The notes beneath the pieces were generated by a model, which was not told the DNA's origin, made no database searches, and saw nothing but the letters and a program-made list of their open reading frames with translations. From Granulicella sp. L56 (GTDB taxonomy: Bacteria > Acidobacteriota > Terriglobia > Terriglobales > Acidobacteriaceae), in contig NZ_LMUS01000001.1 of NCBI RefSeq assembly GCF_009765835.1, positions 858,198-922,197 on the forward strand: a stretch of 64,000 bases of DNA, read 5' to 3'. This document shows, piece after piece, positions 24,242 to 38,291 of the stretch (position 1 is the stretch's first letter; each line of letters begins with the position of its first letter). A program made the position numbers and the translations under genes.

Positions 24242-26629
24242 ATGGCTGACGTAACTTTTACCGTAGACGGCAAGAAGCTCACCGCACCAGCAGGCACATT
24301 GCTCATCGATGCCTGCAAGTCTGCCGGCATCGAGATTCCCGCCTTCTGTTACTATCCCGGTCTCTCGCTTCAGGCTGCCTGCCGCATGTGCGTCGTACGC
24401 ATCGAGAAGGTGCCCAAGCTGCAGACCGCCTGCACCACGCCCGTAGCCGAGGGCATGATCGTCGCCACCGAGACACCTGAGATCGCGCAGGCGCGCAAGG
24501 CCACTCTGCAACTGCTGCTCGGCAACCACCCGCTCGACTGCCCTGTCTGCGATGCCGGTGGCGAGTGCGAGCTGCAGGACATGACCTTCAAGTACGGCGC
24601 GGCTGACAGCTTTTACGCCGAGCCCAAGAACCACCGCGAGGAGCAGAAGTGGTCGCCGGTCGTTTACTTTGACCGCCCGCGCTGCATCCTCTGCTATCGC
24701 TGCGTGCGCATGTGCGGCGAGGGCATGGACGTCTTCGCGCTCGGCATCCAGAACCGTGGCAGCTCCTCAGTCATCGCTCCCAATCTTCCCGCTCATATGT
24801 CGCCCGATGATCTCGCCCATGTCGATTGCGAGCAGTGCGGCATGTGCATCGACGCCTGCCCCGTCGGCGCGCTGACCAGCGGAACCTATCGCTATAAGAC
24901 GCGTCCGTGGGAGATGAACCACGTCGCCACCACCTGCACCCACTGCGGCGATGGCTGCAAGACGACGCTTGGCGTTCGCAGCACGTCCGACGGCTCGGAG
25001 ATTGTGCGCGGCGATAACCGCGATAAGAGCGGCATCAACGGCGACTTCCTCTGCAACAAGGGCCGCTATGCCTTCGACTTCGCCAACAACGACGACCGCA
25101 TCACCCAGCCGCTGGTTCGCCAGTCGAACGGAGAGTTCAAGCCGGTTAGCTGGGAAGAGGCATTCGACCACGTCGGCAAGCGCCTCCGCGAACTTCGCGA
25201 TACGCGCGGCGGCAAGAGCATCGGCGTTATCGGCGGCAACCGCCTGACCAACGAGGAAGCTTACCTTCTCCAGAAGTTTGCCCGTACTGTTCTCGGCACA
25301 AACAACATCGATCATCACCGCACGGCCGATTATGTATCCTTCGCCCAGGCGCTTGTGGAACAGACGAATCGCACCGCTTCCCTGCGCGATACGCTCACCG
25401 CTCCCGCGATTCTGCTGGTAGGAGGCGATCCGACGAATCAGGCTCCGGGAACGGCGTGGAATATTCGCACCAACGTTCGCAATAACCGGGCGCGGCTCTA
25501 CGTCGTCAACTCGGCTGAGATCAAGCTGCGCCGACAGGCTAAAGCTTTTGTGCGGCTCGCTCCGTTCGGCTATGGCGCACTGGCTGGCTATCTCGCAGGA
25601 GACAATGCGGCAGGATCGAGCGCCGTCTCCGATGTGAATGCTCTGAGTGCCTTCCGCGACACCGTCAAGGCAGAAGAGAACCTGCTGATCCTTATAGGTT
25701 CCGAGCTGCGCGGTACAGAGTTGAAGAAGCTCATCAATTTCGGCCTCAGCATTCCTGGCGCGAAGTTCGCCCTGCTCTCCGATTATGCGAACTCACGCGG
25801 CGCGGCAGACATGGGCCTGCTACCGGATATGCTTCCCGGCTACACTGCGGTGGCGGGCAACAGTACCTTCGCCGAGTACAACGCTCCCGCAGAGGCTGGC
25901 CTCGACATGGTCGAGATCTTCGACGCAGCTGGTCGCGGCGAACTCTCTGCACTCTATGTCGTCGGCTCCAACCCGGTGGCACGCTACAGCGTCGATCCTG
26001 CCGCGCTCAAGAACACCTTCGTCGTGGTGCAGGAGATGTTCCTCACCGAGACCGCCGCGCTCGCAGACGTCATCCTTCCCGCCGCGAACCTCTACGAGAA
26101 GTCCGGCTCTGTCACCAACAGCTATGGCGATCTGCAGCAGGTCAAGAAGGCCGGCGACCGCGCCGGCGTTCGCAGCGACTTCGAGATGATCGTTCGCATC
26201 GCCGACAAGATGGGCGCGGAGATGCGCAAGCTTGTTCCTTTCGGCAAAGGTCTTCGCGCCGACATGGGCCAGTCTCGCGGCGCGCAGTCGGGCGAGGCAG
26301 ACCGTCACGCAGTATGGCTGACGGCCAACAACCTCGAGCCCAAGCTCAGCCCGTTTGATTCCTACGCTATTCTCGATGAGATTCAGCGTCTCGTTCCCGG
26401 CTACAACCTGCTGCGTCTCCAGCTTCTCTCGGGCAACGATCAGCATCTGCAGCCTGCTGCATCGGGGCTGGTTCAGATCGGAATCCAGACAGCCCGCCGC
26501 GATCTGGTCCTGCCCGCAAACGACACCCTCTTCACCTCCGGAACGCTTGGCCGCTACTCCGCCATGCTGAACGATGTGCAACAATTCCAGGCCAACCAGC
26601 CCCTCATTCAAATTCAAGCCGCCGACTAG
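24242..26629 (+). CDS. nuoG: NADH-quinone oxidoreductase subunit G
   Basis: A 795-residue 75-kDa subunit. Cluster ligands in order: N1b Cys36/47/50/64; N5 His96 with Cys100/103/109; N4 in Cys148/151/154 and the Cys196/199/202/206 group; N7 Cys232/235/239 with Cys271. N7 is an ancestral cluster kept by only some complexes. The C-terminal half is the degenerate molybdopterin-type domain (GVIGGNRLTNEEAYLLQKF, TETAALADVILPAANLYEK). ATG 24242 has AGAGGA upstream; a nominal earlier start at 24236 is not needed. It transfers electrons from NuoF towards NuoI/NuoB, neither of which is encoded nearby. Confidence 0.95.
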   Translation: MADVTFTVDGKKLTAPAGTLLIDACKSAGIEIPAFCYYPGLSLQAACRMCVVRIEKVPKLQTACTTPVAEGMIVATETPEIAQARKATLQLLLGNHPLDCPVCDAGGECELQDMTFKYGAADSFYAEPKNHREEQKWSPVVYFDRPRCILCYRCVRMCGEGMDVFALGIQNRGSSSVIAPNLPAHMSPDDLAHVDCEQCGMCIDACPVGALTSGTYRYKTRPWEMNHVATTCTHCGDGCKTTLGVRSTSDGSEIVRGDNRDKSGINGDFLCNKGRYAFDFANNDDRITQPLVRQSNGEFKPVSWEEAFDHVGKRLRELRDTRGGKSIGVIGGNRLTNEEAYLLQKFARTVLGTNNIDHHRTADYVSFAQALVEQTNRTASLRDTLTAPAILLVGGDPTNQAPGTAWNIRTNVRNNRARLYVVNSAEIKLRRQAKAFVRLAPFGYGALAGYLAGDNAAGSSAVSDVNALSAFRDTVKAEENLLILIGSELRGTELKKLINFGLSIPGAKFALLSDYANSRGAADMGLLPDMLPGYTAVAGNSTFAEYNAPAEAGLDMVEIFDAAGRGELSALYVVGSNPVARYSVDPAALKNTFVVVQEMFLTETAALADVILPAANLYEKSGSVTNSYGDLQQVKKAGDRAGVRSDFEMIVRIADKMGAEMRKLVPFGKGLRADMGQSRGAQSGEADRHAVWLTANNLEPKLSPFDSYAILDEIQRLVPGYNLLRLQLLSGNDQHLQPAASGLVQIGIQTARRDLVLPANDTLFTSGTLGRYSAMLNDVQQFQANQPLIQIQAAD

Positions 26630-26646
26630 GAGCGCAACCCGACACC

Positions 26647-27720
26647 GTGAGCCATCTCAGTCCGTTCCAGACATTTCTGCTGCTCAGCATCGTTAAGGTC
26701 CTCGTCGTCTTCGTCATCACACTGACGGCGGTGGCCTACACGGTGCTGCTGGAGCGCAAGGTTCTCGGCCACATGCAGAACCGCTGGGGTCCTTCCCGCG
26801 TTGGACCGTTTGGCCTTCTGCAGCCGCTCGCCGACGGCATCAAACTCTTCCTCAAGGAAGACCTGCTGCCCATGGCGGCGGAGCGTCCTCTGTTCATCGT
26901 CGCGCCCATCATCGCGCTGACCTGTGCGCTGGTCTCGATCGCCGTCGTCCCCTTCGGCGCGGCCCACCATATCTATGCCAACGGCATCGGCGTGGATATG
27001 TTCGACATCTCCAACATTAACATCGGGCTGCTTGTCATCCTCGGCATTACCTCTATCGGTGTCTATGGCATCGCGCTCTCGGGTTGGTCGTCGAACAATA
27101 AATTTTCGCTGCTTGGTTCTCTGCGCGCTACCTCGCAGGTCATCAGCTACGAGCTTGCCCTCGGCCTTTCGCTGGTCGGCGTGGTTCTTCGCGCCCAGTC
27201 ACTGAACCTGCGCACCATCGTCGACAGTCAGTCCGCACACGGTCTGCTTTCGTGGAACTTCTTCGGCGGCTTCCAGTTCGTGGCCTTCTTCATCTACCTG
27301 ATGGCGGCATACGCCGAGACCAACCGCTCTCCTTTCGACCTTCCTGAAGCAGAGTCGGAGCTGGTCGCCGGGTATCACACCGAGTACAGCTCCATGAAGT
27401 TCGCCATGTTCTTCATGGCCGAGTACGCCAACATGATTACCGTAAGCTGCGTGGCCACGCTCATGTTCTTCGGCGGCGCGTCCAGCCCGCTCGGTCATCT
27501 GCTTCCCGCGAACTTCGGCGGCCCAATCCTTACAGCGATCTTTCCTGTTCTCTGGTTCGTCGCCAAGGTCTTCGCGTTCCTTCTACTTTACATCTGGGTA
27601 CGCGGCACGCTTCCTCGTTTCCGTTACGACCAGCTCATGAGTTTTGGCTGGAAATTTCTGCTTCCTCTGGCGATGGCGAACATTATCATCACCAGTCTCG
27701 TCCTTGCGCTGCACGGCTAG
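26647..27720 (+). CDS. nuoH: NADH-quinone oxidoreductase subunit H
   Basis: A 357-residue, eight-helix ND1-type subunit that contacts the quinone tunnel. Conserved LLERKVLGHMQNRWGPSRVGPFGLLQPLADGIKLFLKEDL is present, as is AETNRSPFDLPEAESELVAGYHTEYSSMKFAMFFMAEY with its Glu-rich loop. GTG start 26647 lies 17 bp after nuoG. The 90-bp gap that follows contains no nuoI. Confidence 0.96.
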   Translation: MSHLSPFQTFLLLSIVKVLVVFVITLTAVAYTVLLERKVLGHMQNRWGPSRVGPFGLLQPLADGIKLFLKEDLLPMAAERPLFIVAPIIALTCALVSIAVVPFGAAHHIYANGIGVDMFDISNINIGLLVILGITSIGVYGIALSGWSSNNKFSLLGSLRATSQVISYELALGLSLVGVVLRAQSLNLRTIVDSQSAHGLLSWNFFGGFQFVAFFIYLMAAYAETNRSPFDLPEAESELVAGYHTEYSSMKFAMFFMAEYANMITVSCVATLMFFGGASSPLGHLLPANFGGPILTAIFPVLWFVAKVFAFLLLYIWVRGTLPRFRYDQLMSFGWKFLLPLAMANIIITSLVLALHG

Positions 27721-27810
27721 TCTCACCGTCGTGCAGCTTTACAATCGGCAGGTAGCCAAAAGCTTCTGCTCTGTTATCTAGTGATTCAGGAAAGACTTGA
27801 GCGGTTCATC

Positions 27811-28320
27811 ATGCAACTGGCACTTTTCATAATCTTTGGCGCGCTGGCCGTAGCGGGAGCACTCAATCTCCTGCTGCAACGTCACCCCATCAACAGCGCT
27901 CTGTCGCTCGTCGTTGTGATGATGTCGCTCGCCGTCCTTTACTGGTCACTCGGGGCCGAGTTCCTCGCTGCCGCGCAGGTCATCGTCTACTCCGGCGCCG
28001 TCATGGTGCTCTTCGTCTTCGTCATCATGCTGCTCAACGCGGGCGAAGAAGAACGCACCAACGGCAGTCGGGCAGCCTATATCGTCGGCATCCCTGGCGC
28101 TGCCGCCATCTTCTGCCTGCTCAGCTTCGTCTTCCTGTCGGAGCAGAAGGCGCTCGGCGTGGCCAATCTTGGCGGTCATCTCGACAACGGCCTCAACAAC
28201 ATCGCCGAGATCAGCCAGGTGCTGTTCACGAAACAGCTTCTTCCCTTCGAAGTGACCTCGATCCTCATCCTCGTCGCCATTCTCGGCGCCGTCGTTCTAG
28301 CGCGCAAGGAGGAGCAATAA
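27811..28320 (+). CDS. nuoJ: NADH-quinone oxidoreductase subunit J
   Basis: A 169-residue ND6-type subunit with five helices. [23 protein letters not shown] is the signature, including the pi-bulge helix. I start it at ATG 27811 ([10 protein letters not shown]), which aligns with the family N-terminus; the in-frame GTG at 27781 would add ten polar residues. Spacing to nuoK is 4 bp. Confidence 0.94.
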   Translation: MQLALFIIFGALAVAGALNLLLQRHPINSALSLVVVMMSLAVLYWSLGAEFLAAAQVIVYSGAVMVLFVFVIMLLNAGEEERTNGSRAAYIVGIPGAAAIFCLLSFVFLSEQKALGVANLGGHLDNGLNNIAEISQVLFTKQLLPFEVTSILILVAILGAVVLARKEEQ

Positions 28321-28324
28321 GCCT

Positions 28325-28632
28325 ATGGCCGCACAAGTTCCCACCGCCTATTACCTTGTTCTCGCCGCCATCCTCTTTTCTATCGGCGTTGGCTCTTTTC
28401 TCATCAAGCGCAACATTATCACCATCTTTATTTCGATTGAGTTGATGCTCAACGCTGTCAACTTAACCTTTGTCGCCTTTGCGCACCAATGGCACCAGAT
28501 CAGCGGCCAGATCTTCGTCTTCTTCGTGATGGTCGTCGCCGCCGCTGAAGCCGCCGTTGGCCTTGCCATCATCATCGCCATCTTCCGTACCCGCCAGACG
28601 CTGAACGTCGACCAGATCGACCTGATGAAACT

Positions 28633-28636
<4 letters not shown>
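28325..28636 (+). CDS. nuoK: NADH-quinone oxidoreductase subunit K
   Basis: A 103-residue ND4L-type subunit with three helices. Two membrane glutamates for proton transfer are visible, in [12 protein letters not shown] and [13 protein letters not shown]. The stop overlaps the nuoL start by four bases (ATGA). Confidence 0.96.
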
Positions 28637-30597
<1,961 letters not shown>

Positions 30598-30616
30598 AGG
30601 AAACGATTAAAACCCG

Positions 30617-32197
30617 ATGAACATAGACCACTCCATCCTGACCATCCTCATCCTCGTCCCGCTCGCCGGCGCGATCCTGCTGGCGCTGCTGCCGGACAAG
30701 GGCAAGCTGATGCAGTGGGGCGCCCTCGCCATCACGCTCATCACTTTCCTGCTTACGCTGCATCTTCCCTTCCACTACGACTACGGCGCAGCATCGGGGA
30801 CCTTTCAGTTCGCGACCAATGTTCCTTGGATCACGTCTCCTGCCATCCGCTACCACCTCGGCGTCGATGGCCTTTCGATGTGGCTGGTGGTGCTCACCGG
30901 CATTCTCGCCCCGCTTGGTGTCCTCGTCTCGTGGCGCGCCATCGACACTCGCAAGAAGACCTTCTACGTCCTCTTCCTGCTGCAGCAGGTCGCTATGATC
31001 GGCGTCTTTGTCTCGCTCGACCTCTTCCTCTACTACGGCTTCTGGGAGCTCTCGCTCATCCCGATGACGCTCTTGATCGCCACCTTCGGCCGCACTGAAA
31101 ACCGCCGCCGCGCCGCGATCAAGTTCTTCCTCTACGCCTTCATTCCCTCGGCGATTCTGCTTGTAGGCATCCTGTGGCTCTATGCCCGCACCGGCACATT
31201 CGATCTGCCGCGGCTGACGCAGCTTGCCGCCGCGCACAGCATCTCCGGCAACTCCAGCGCACTCTGGCTCTGCTCGCTGGCCTTCCTGGTCGCGTTCGCG
31301 GTCAAGGTCCCGGTCTTCCCATTGCACGGCTGGCTCTCCGACGCCGTCTCTGAAGCCCCGACCGCCGCAGTCATGGTGCTCGCCGGTAAGCTCGGCCTCT
31401 ACTCCATCCTGCGGTTCTCCTTCAGCATCTTCCCCGAGCAGTCGCACCGCATCGCTCCCCTGATGCTTGCCTTAGGAGCCATCGGCATCGTCTATGGGGC
31501 GCTGCTTGCGCTGGTCCAGAAGGACCTCAAGCGCCTCGCTGCCTACGCTACGCTCAGCGCTGTCGCTTTCATCGTCCTCGGCATCTTCAGCTTCACCATC
31601 TCCGGCCTCGACGGCGGCATCTTCCACATTCTCAGTGAGAGCCTCTCCGGCGCAGCCTTCTTCATGCTGCTGGGCATCCTCTACGAGCGCTACGGAACCT
31701 ACGACATGCGCGAGTACGGCGGCCTCGCCGGTAAGCTCCCCTGGATGGTGACGATGTTCGTCATCACCACGCTCTCGCTGGTTGGCCTGCCAATGCTCAA
31801 CGGCTTCGTCGGCGAGTTTCTCATTCTCTCCGGCTCCATGCAATCCGTCTTCGCGCACCACATGGTGTGGACGGTCCTCGCCACGACCGGCGTCATCCTT
31901 AGCGCGTCCTATATGCTCTGGATGATCCAGCGCGTGTTCTACGGCGACCTCGGCATCAAGTCTGAGAACGTAAAGGGCTGGGACCTCGATGCCCGCGAGC
32001 ATCTCGCGATGTGGCCTCTGGTCATTCTCTTCCTCATCATGGGCGTCTCATCTCCCATCTGGCTCCGCGCCATCGATGCAGCCGGAACCCGTATTGCCGC
32101 TACACAATCTTCTCAAGCCAGCACCGAAACCCAGACACTGCAAGCTCAGCCCCACGTACAAATCACGAGGGCCTCGGCCAGCACGGAGGCCAAATAA
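30617..32197 (+). CDS. nuoM: NADH-quinone oxidoreductase subunit M
   Basis: A 526-residue antiporter-like ND4 subunit. [11 protein letters not shown] has the conserved Glu; [32 protein letters not shown] and [21 protein letters not shown] have the pumping lysines. The last ~35 residues form a Thr/Gln/Ala-rich tail beyond the usual end. TAA overlaps the nuoN ATG by one base. Confidence 0.95.
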   Translation: MNIDHSILTILILVPLAGAILLALLPDKGKLMQWGALAITLITFLLTLHLPFHYDYGAASGTFQFATNVPWITSPAIRYHLGVDGLSMWLVVLTGILAPLGVLVSWRAIDTRKKTFYVLFLLQQVAMIGVFVSLDLFLYYGFWELSLIPMTLLIATFGRTENRRRAAIKFFLYAFIPSAILLVGILWLYARTGTFDLPRLTQLAAAHSISGNSSALWLCSLAFLVAFAVKVPVFPLHGWLSDAVSEAPTAAVMVLAGKLGLYSILRFSFSIFPEQSHRIAPLMLALGAIGIVYGALLALVQKDLKRLAAYATLSAVAFIVLGIFSFTISGLDGGIFHILSESLSGAAFFMLLGILYERYGTYDMREYGGLAGKLPWMVTMFVITTLSLVGLPMLNGFVGEFLILSGSMQSVFAHHMVWTVLATTGVILSASYMLWMIQRVFYGDLGIKSENVKGWDLDAREHLAMWPLVILFLIMGVSSPIWLRAIDAAGTRIAATQSSQASTETQTLQAQPHVQITRASASTEAK

Positions 32198-33690
32198 TGT
32201 CCCCGAATATCGTTGCTCTTCTGCCTGAGTACATCCTCACCATCGTCGGCGTGCTGATCATGCTCGCCGAGCCCTTGCTTCCCCCAGGCGTAAGCCGCAA
32301 GCCGCTGGGCTGGCTCGCCATCCTGGGTACGCTGGGCGCCGGCTTTGCTGGTTGGTATCAGCTCCACCTCGGTACCATCACAGCCTTCTCCAACAGCATC
32401 CAGATCGACGCCTTCTCCGTCTTCTTCCATCTGCTTATCTCGGCTATCGTTCTGGTCACGCTGCTGATCTCGCTCGACTACTTTGAAGGCAACGCCAGCC
32501 ACTCCGGCGAGTACTTCGCGCTCATCGTGTTCAGCGCCGTTGGCATGATGCTGATGACCTGCGCGACAGAGCTGCTTGTCGTCTTCGTCGGCCTCGAGAT
32601 CTCGTCGATCGCGACCTACATCATGTGCGGCTTCCGTAAAGGCAGTGCGGCAGGCGCGGAGTCGTCGATCAAGTACTTCCTGCTCGGCTCCTTTGCCACG
32701 GCCTTCTTCCTCTACGGCATCGCGCTGGCCTTCGGCGCCACGGGTTCCACCTCAATCGCTGCAATCGCTCAGGGTCTCGGCACCACGACCACGCCGCGCA
32801 TGGCCTTCCTTGCCCTTGCCATGATCCTTATCGGTCTTGGCTTCAAGGTCTCCGCCGCGCCCTTCCATGTATGGACGCCTGACGTCTACCAGGGAGCGCC
32901 CTCCCCGATCGTCGGCTTTATGTCCACCGCGCCCAAGGCAGCCGCGTTCGCTGTTCTGCTGCGCATTACCTTCTCCGCCTTCGGCTCCATGGAGCATCGT
33001 TGGGCCGTCCTGTTGTGGATTCTCGCTGCTCTGTCGATGACCGTCGGCAACCTCGGCGCATTGCTTCAGCGCGACGTCAAGCGCATGCTGGCCTACTCCA
33101 GCATCGCCCACGCCGGGTACATCCTCGTCGCCTTCACTGCGCTTCGAGCGGACGGCATCGCCGCAGCCTGCTTCTACACCGCCAGCTACGCCGCCATGCA
33201 GATTGGCGCCTTTGCCGTCATCACCCAGGTCACCGGCTACAACGAGCAGATTCGCACCACCGACGACTACACTGGCCTTGGCCTGCGCCGTCCGATCCTG
33301 GCTGCGTTCCTTGCCCTGTTCCTGATCTCGCTGATCGGAATTCCCTTTACCGGCGGCTTCTTCGGCAAGTTCTACGTCTTCTCCGCCGCCATCCACGCCA
33401 ACCACGTATGGCTCGCCGTCATCGGCCTGCTCAACAGCGGCGTCGCCTGCTTCTATTATCTCCGCCTGCTGGTCGCGCTCTACTCCCGTCCTGTCACCGA
33501 GACCGCACAACCCACCGAGGGCCGCAGCCTCAGCATTCCGGCTGGTGTGGGATTGACCCTTGCCGCCGCGGCTACCCTGGTGCTCGGAATCCTTCCGGGG
33601 CACTTCCTCAATCTCGCCCAGCGCGCCAGCGCCAGCACACAGTCGGCACCGGTTCCCGCAGCAGCACGGGTTGTAATTTCACAGCAGTAG
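32197..33690 (+). CDS. nuoN: NADH-quinone oxidoreductase subunit N
   Basis: A 497-residue antiporter-like ND2 subunit. Key motifs are [56 protein letters not shown] and [23 protein letters not shown] 32197 overlaps the nuoM stop; the longer open frame upstream is nuoM sequence in another frame. It is the last gene of the complex I operon and is followed by a convergent gene. Confidence 0.95.
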   Translation: MSPNIVALLPEYILTIVGVLIMLAEPLLPPGVSRKPLGWLAILGTLGAGFAGWYQLHLGTITAFSNSIQIDAFSVFFHLLISAIVLVTLLISLDYFEGNASHSGEYFALIVFSAVGMMLMTCATELLVVFVGLEISSIATYIMCGFRKGSAAGAESSIKYFLLGSFATAFFLYGIALAFGATGSTSIAAIAQGLGTTTTPRMAFLALAMILIGLGFKVSAAPFHVWTPDVYQGAPSPIVGFMSTAPKAAAFAVLLRITFSAFGSMEHRWAVLLWILAALSMTVGNLGALLQRDVKRMLAYSSIAHAGYILVAFTALRADGIAAACFYTASYAAMQIGAFAVITQVTGYNEQIRTTDDYTGLGLRRPILAAFLALFLISLIGIPFTGGFFGKFYVFSAAIHANHVWLAVIGLLNSGVACFYYLRLLVALYSRPVTETAQPTEGRSLSIPAGVGLTLAAAATLVLGILPGHFLNLAQRASASTQSAPVPAAARVVISQQ

Positions 33691-33716
33691 ACTTTCCTTT
33701 TCTGCCCAATCGCCTC

Positions 33717-33758
33717 TTCAGCGCATCACGCTCTATTCACCGAGCATGATGCGCTGAA
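33717..33758. terminator. Inverted repeat between nuoN and the convergent phosphodiesterase gene
   Basis: TTCAGCGCATCA (33717-33728) pairs perfectly with TGATGCGCTGAA (33747-33758) across an 18-nt loop. It lies 26 bp after nuoN and covers the stop codon of the convergent gene, so it could end both transcripts. There is no T-tract, so function as a rho-independent terminator is uncertain. Confidence 0.45.
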
Positions 33759-34527
33759 TGCATTGTGCCCTTCCCGTAGCTCCGTCGCACGCAATCAGCG
33801 CGGCGCACATCTTCGGATTCCCCTTAGCCGCCTCGAACTTGCCAGGCATTCCGGTAAGGAAGCGGCTAAGGACAAGCTCTTTTTCGACTCCGATGACGGA
33901 GTCGTAGGGGCCGGACATGCCTACGTCTGTTTGATAGGCTGTGCCACCGGGGAGGACACGCTCGTCGGCGGTGGGGATGTGGGTATGCGTTCCAAGGACA
34001 GCCGTGACGCGGCCATCAAGATACCAGCCCATCGCTACCTTCTCGCTGGTGGTCTCGGCGTGCAGGTCGAGGAGGATCACCTTGGCGGTGAGCTTCGAGA
34101 TAATTTCGTCGGCCTTGCGGAAGGGGTCGTCGCAGGAGGACATGAAGACCCTGCCCTGCAGATTCAGGACGGCGTAGCTCTGCCCATTGCCTAGCTCGCC
34201 CTGGTAGACACCGAAGCCGGGCGTTCCCGCAGCGTAGTTAGCGGGGCGAATGATGCGGCGGTTGCGCGAGTGCGAGTCCGCCGGAACGGCCATGTACTCG
34301 AAGATCTCTTTTTTGTCCCAGATATGGTTTCCGGTAGTGATGACGTGAGCGCCGAGGTCGAACAGCTCTTCGGCGATGGAAGGAGTGATGCCGAAGCCGC
34401 CAGCTGCGTTTTCGCCGTTGATGACCAGCAGATCGACGGCATTGGTTTCGAGGACGTGGGGCAGGTGTTCGCGGACGATATGGCGGCCGGCCGAGCCGAA
34501 GACGTCGCCGACAAAAAGGATATTCAC
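33733..34527 (-). CDS. YmdB-family metallophosphoesterase
   Basis: A 264-residue calcineurin-like phosphodiesterase of the TIGR00282/YmdB family, which in Bacillus hydrolyses 2',3'-cyclic nucleotides. The dimetal motifs are all present: GDVFGSAGR (residues 7-15), NGENAAGG (~37-44), GNHIWDKKE (~66-74), DLHAETTSEK and GTHTHIPTADERVLPGG. Length is typical. It stands alone: convergent to nuoN and divergent from the Rrf2 regulator. Confidence 0.9.
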   Translation of the reverse strand: MNILFVGDVFGSAGRHIVREHLPHVLETNAVDLLVINGENAAGGFGITPSIAEELFDLGAHVITTGNHIWDKKEIFEYMAVPADSHSRNRRIIRPANYAAGTPGFGVYQGELGNGQSYAVLNLQGRVFMSSCDDPFRKADEIISKLTAKVILLDLHAETTSEKVAMGWYLDGRVTAVLGTHTHIPTADERVLPGGTAYQTDVGMSGPYDSVIGVEKELVLSRFLTGMPGKFEAAKGNPKMCAALIACDGATGRAQCIQRIMLGE

Positions 34528-34617
34528 TCAAAAAGTTTACACGGCGCGGGGTTACGGGGGATCGTTTGCGGAAGATGTGCAATATTGCGGCAGGCAGGTT
34601 GTGGTAGCTTTTTTGTT

Positions 34618-34992
34618 ATGGCACAGAATGCGCGTTTTGCTTTGAGTCTGCGGGTTTTGGCGGTGCTGGCGACAGAGCCGGATGCGATGCACACCTCGGC
34701 GGCGATTGCAGAAGCTCTCAAGGAGAGCGCCGTCATGGTGCGCAGGACATTTCTGCTGCTGCACAAGGCCGGGCTGATCGTGCAGCGCAAGGGGCCGAAC
34801 GGCGGCGCGAAGCTGAAGGTTCCGGCTAAGCAGATCGGCCTTGGCGATGTGTTTGACGCTGCCGCCGGAGAGTGGCTGGCGGTCGAAGACAAAGCGCTGG
34901 ACGGCCTGATGAAGAAGGTTCGGGGCGACGCGGTGGCAGCGATGAATGAGCACTCGCTGTCCGGCGTTGTAAAGCGGTTGAAGAAGGCGTAA
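34618..34992 (+). CDS. Rrf2-family transcriptional regulator
   Basis: A 124-residue winged-helix protein of the Rrf2 family. The N-terminal SLRVLAVLATEPDAMHTSAAIAEAL and the recognition region VMVRRTFLLLHKAGLIVQRKGPNGGAKL fit the family. It has no cysteines, so it lacks the three-Cys [Fe-S] or Fe-S-like sensor loop of IscR/NsrR. ATG 34618 is chosen; the open frame upstream overlaps the divergent gene and is not coding. Regulated genes are unknown. Confidence 0.8.
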   Translation: MAQNARFALSLRVLAVLATEPDAMHTSAAIAEALKESAVMVRRTFLLLHKAGLIVQRKGPNGGAKLKVPAKQIGLGDVFDAAAGEWLAVEDKALDGLMKKVRGDAVAAMNEHSLSGVVKRLKKA

Positions 34993-35039
34993 AGCGATAG
35001 GCCGGGCCTTTAACCCTCGTTTTTCGGCTCTGATAGAAC

Positions 35040-35058
35040 CATGGGGCTTCACCCCATG
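35040..35058. repeat. Short palindromic repeat CATGGGG-CTTCA-CCCCATG
   Basis: A perfect 7-bp stem with a CTTCA loop, followed by GCTGGTATAAGACGCGCC. It matches the core of the larger repeat at 10601-10668. It may serve as a terminator between the convergent Rrf2 and lysS genes. Confidence 0.55.
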
Positions 35059-35111
35059 CTGGTATAAGACGCGCCGTTGGCGCTGCTAACGCATTCACTT
35101 TTGAATCCTGA

Positions 35112-37022
<1,911 letters not shown>

Positions 37023-37100
37023 GGGGTTTCCTTTGCAGCTTGATGTCGTTGAAGTTTAAGTATAGCGGCGATGAGCAGCAACGAAGCCCTGTGGCGCGTA

Positions 37101-37463
37101 TCAAAAAGGGCCGAAGGTTGCGACGCGTTTAATGATGGCCTCGAAGACGGCGGTGCGCTTTTTGTATGCGGCGCGTATGCAGGTTTTGTTTGTGCCGCAG
37201 GCTTCACGCTGGCGTACCCAGATAGGCTGCTGCTCCTGCAGGTCGCCGCGGGTGCCCATGGCGACGAAGTGAAGTGAGATGTTGTAAAGCGTGTCCATGC
37301 GTGCGTCGGCCTGGATGAGCGTGGGGTCGGAGCAGATGGTCTTTTCGTTTGGGGTAGCAGCTTTGGCACAATTGATGGGCAGGGCAAATCCCTGTGGAAC
37401 GAACAAAAACAGGAAAGCAACAGGCACTAAAGGTTGCAACAAGGAGGTCGAGCGGAGCATCAT
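37101..37463 (-). CDS. Secreted LprI/DUF1311-like protein
   Basis: A 120-residue exported protein from ATG 37463 (AAGGAG ribosome-binding site 9 bases upstream; longer frames upstream overlap the atpZ promoter region). Signal peptide residues 1-27 (ending GFA). The mature part has four cysteines in the spacing of LprI N-terminal domains (INCAKA, TICSDP, REACGTNKTCIR) and the WVRQREAC motif. Related proteins include lysozyme inhibitors and envelope proteins of unknown role. Divergent from atpZ by 85 bp. Confidence 0.7.
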   Translation of the reverse strand: MMLRSTSLLQPLVPVAFLFLFVPQGFALPINCAKAATPNEKTICSDPTLIQADARMDTLYNISLHFVAMGTRGDLQEQQPIWVRQREACGTNKTCIRAAYKKRTAVFEAIIKRVATFGPF

Positions 37464-37548
37464 CGTGGCTTCTCCTTTGTGGTGACAGAGTAACGCGGAG
37501 AGGTCGAGGCTGTCTTTGGCTGCGTTTGCGTGATGTAATAGGTGGGCG

Positions 37549-37806
37549 ATGGCGGATGACGGAGCACAAAACGGCAAAGGCGGCGGCGCCAAGGGCCCCC
37601 TCGGCGACCTGGTAAAGGCCGAATCGATGATTCAGCTGGCGATTGCGCTGCCGGCTGGGTGCCTGATCGGCTGGCTGATTGGCGCGTGGCTGGATAAGCA
37701 CTTTCACCAGGACTGGATCTCGATTGCCGGGATTGTGTTGGGCGCGGTGGCAGGGTTTGTGCAGATTTTTACGACCGCTTCGCGCTTTTTGAAGAACAGC
37801 AAATAG
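37549..37806 (+). CDS. atpZ: AtpZ/AtpI-type F0 accessory protein
   Basis: An 85-residue protein with two helices (MIQLAIALPAGCLIGWLIGAWLDKHF and WISIAGIVLGAVAGFVQIFTTA). This is the AtpZ pattern, a small protein encoded upstream of F0 genes that helps assemble the ATP synthase rotor or admit Mg2+. It starts the F0 cluster, 20 bp before the next gene. Naming between AtpZ and AtpI is uncertain, but the family is clear. Confidence 0.75.
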   Translation: MADDGAQNGKGGGAKGPLGDLVKAESMIQLAIALPAGCLIGWLIGAWLDKHFHQDWISIAGIVLGAVAGFVQIFTTASRFLKNSK

Positions 37807-37826
37807 AGACGGATGAGGACGATTGT

Positions 37827-38237
37827 GTGACGGGAATCAATAGCTATACCGACGCTGATTTCAAGCGGACGATATGGAGCGCGCTACGACTGCTGACGAT
37901 CATTACCGTGGTGGCGGCGCCGCTGGTCTGGTGGAAGGGGGGCTGGCCGAGCGCGGCGCTGCTGGTCGTGGGAGCAGCAATCTCGGGGTCGGGGCTGTTT
38001 GAGTGGCTGCGGCTGATGTCGGCCGTGATGGTACGGATGGACGGCGGCCAGACGGCGCGGCCGATGGCGATGGTTTTGGTGGGATTCTTCCTGCGGCTGG
38101 GGGTCGCAGTGGTGGTGCTTTATGTTAGCCTAAAGTATCTGAATGGTTCGGTCTATGCGCTCGCCGCAGGCCTTGCGCTGGGGGTATTTTCACTCGCGGT
38201 GGAGGGGCTGAGGCTTATGAAGGCGTGGACAGTCTAG
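37827..38237 (+). CDS. atpI: ATP synthase I-like membrane protein
   Basis: A 136-residue, four-helix membrane protein in the position of atpI (between atpZ and atpB). Its hydrophobic profile fits ATP synthase I-type proteins, but the sequence is divergent: WSALRLLTIITVVAAPLVWWKGGWPSAAL, then GFFLRLGVAVVVLYVSLKYL. The GTG start at 37827 has GAGGAC upstream. Assignment rests on position and topology. Confidence 0.65.
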   Translation: MTGINSYTDADFKRTIWSALRLLTIITVVAAPLVWWKGGWPSAALLVVGAAISGSGLFEWLRLMSAVMVRMDGGQTARPMAMVLVGFFLRLGVAVVVLYVSLKYLNGSVYALAAGLALGVFSLAVEGLRLMKAWTV

Positions 38238-38291
38238 ACCAGCGGTTCGGGCTCGGATCTGTAAAACACAAGATTTTCCTTATTTTTCTAT

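Noticed and set aside
27721..27810. Truncated nuoI between nuoH and nuoJ
   Set aside because: The 90-bp gap has no CxxCxxC ferredoxin motif in any frame and is too short for a remnant worth naming.
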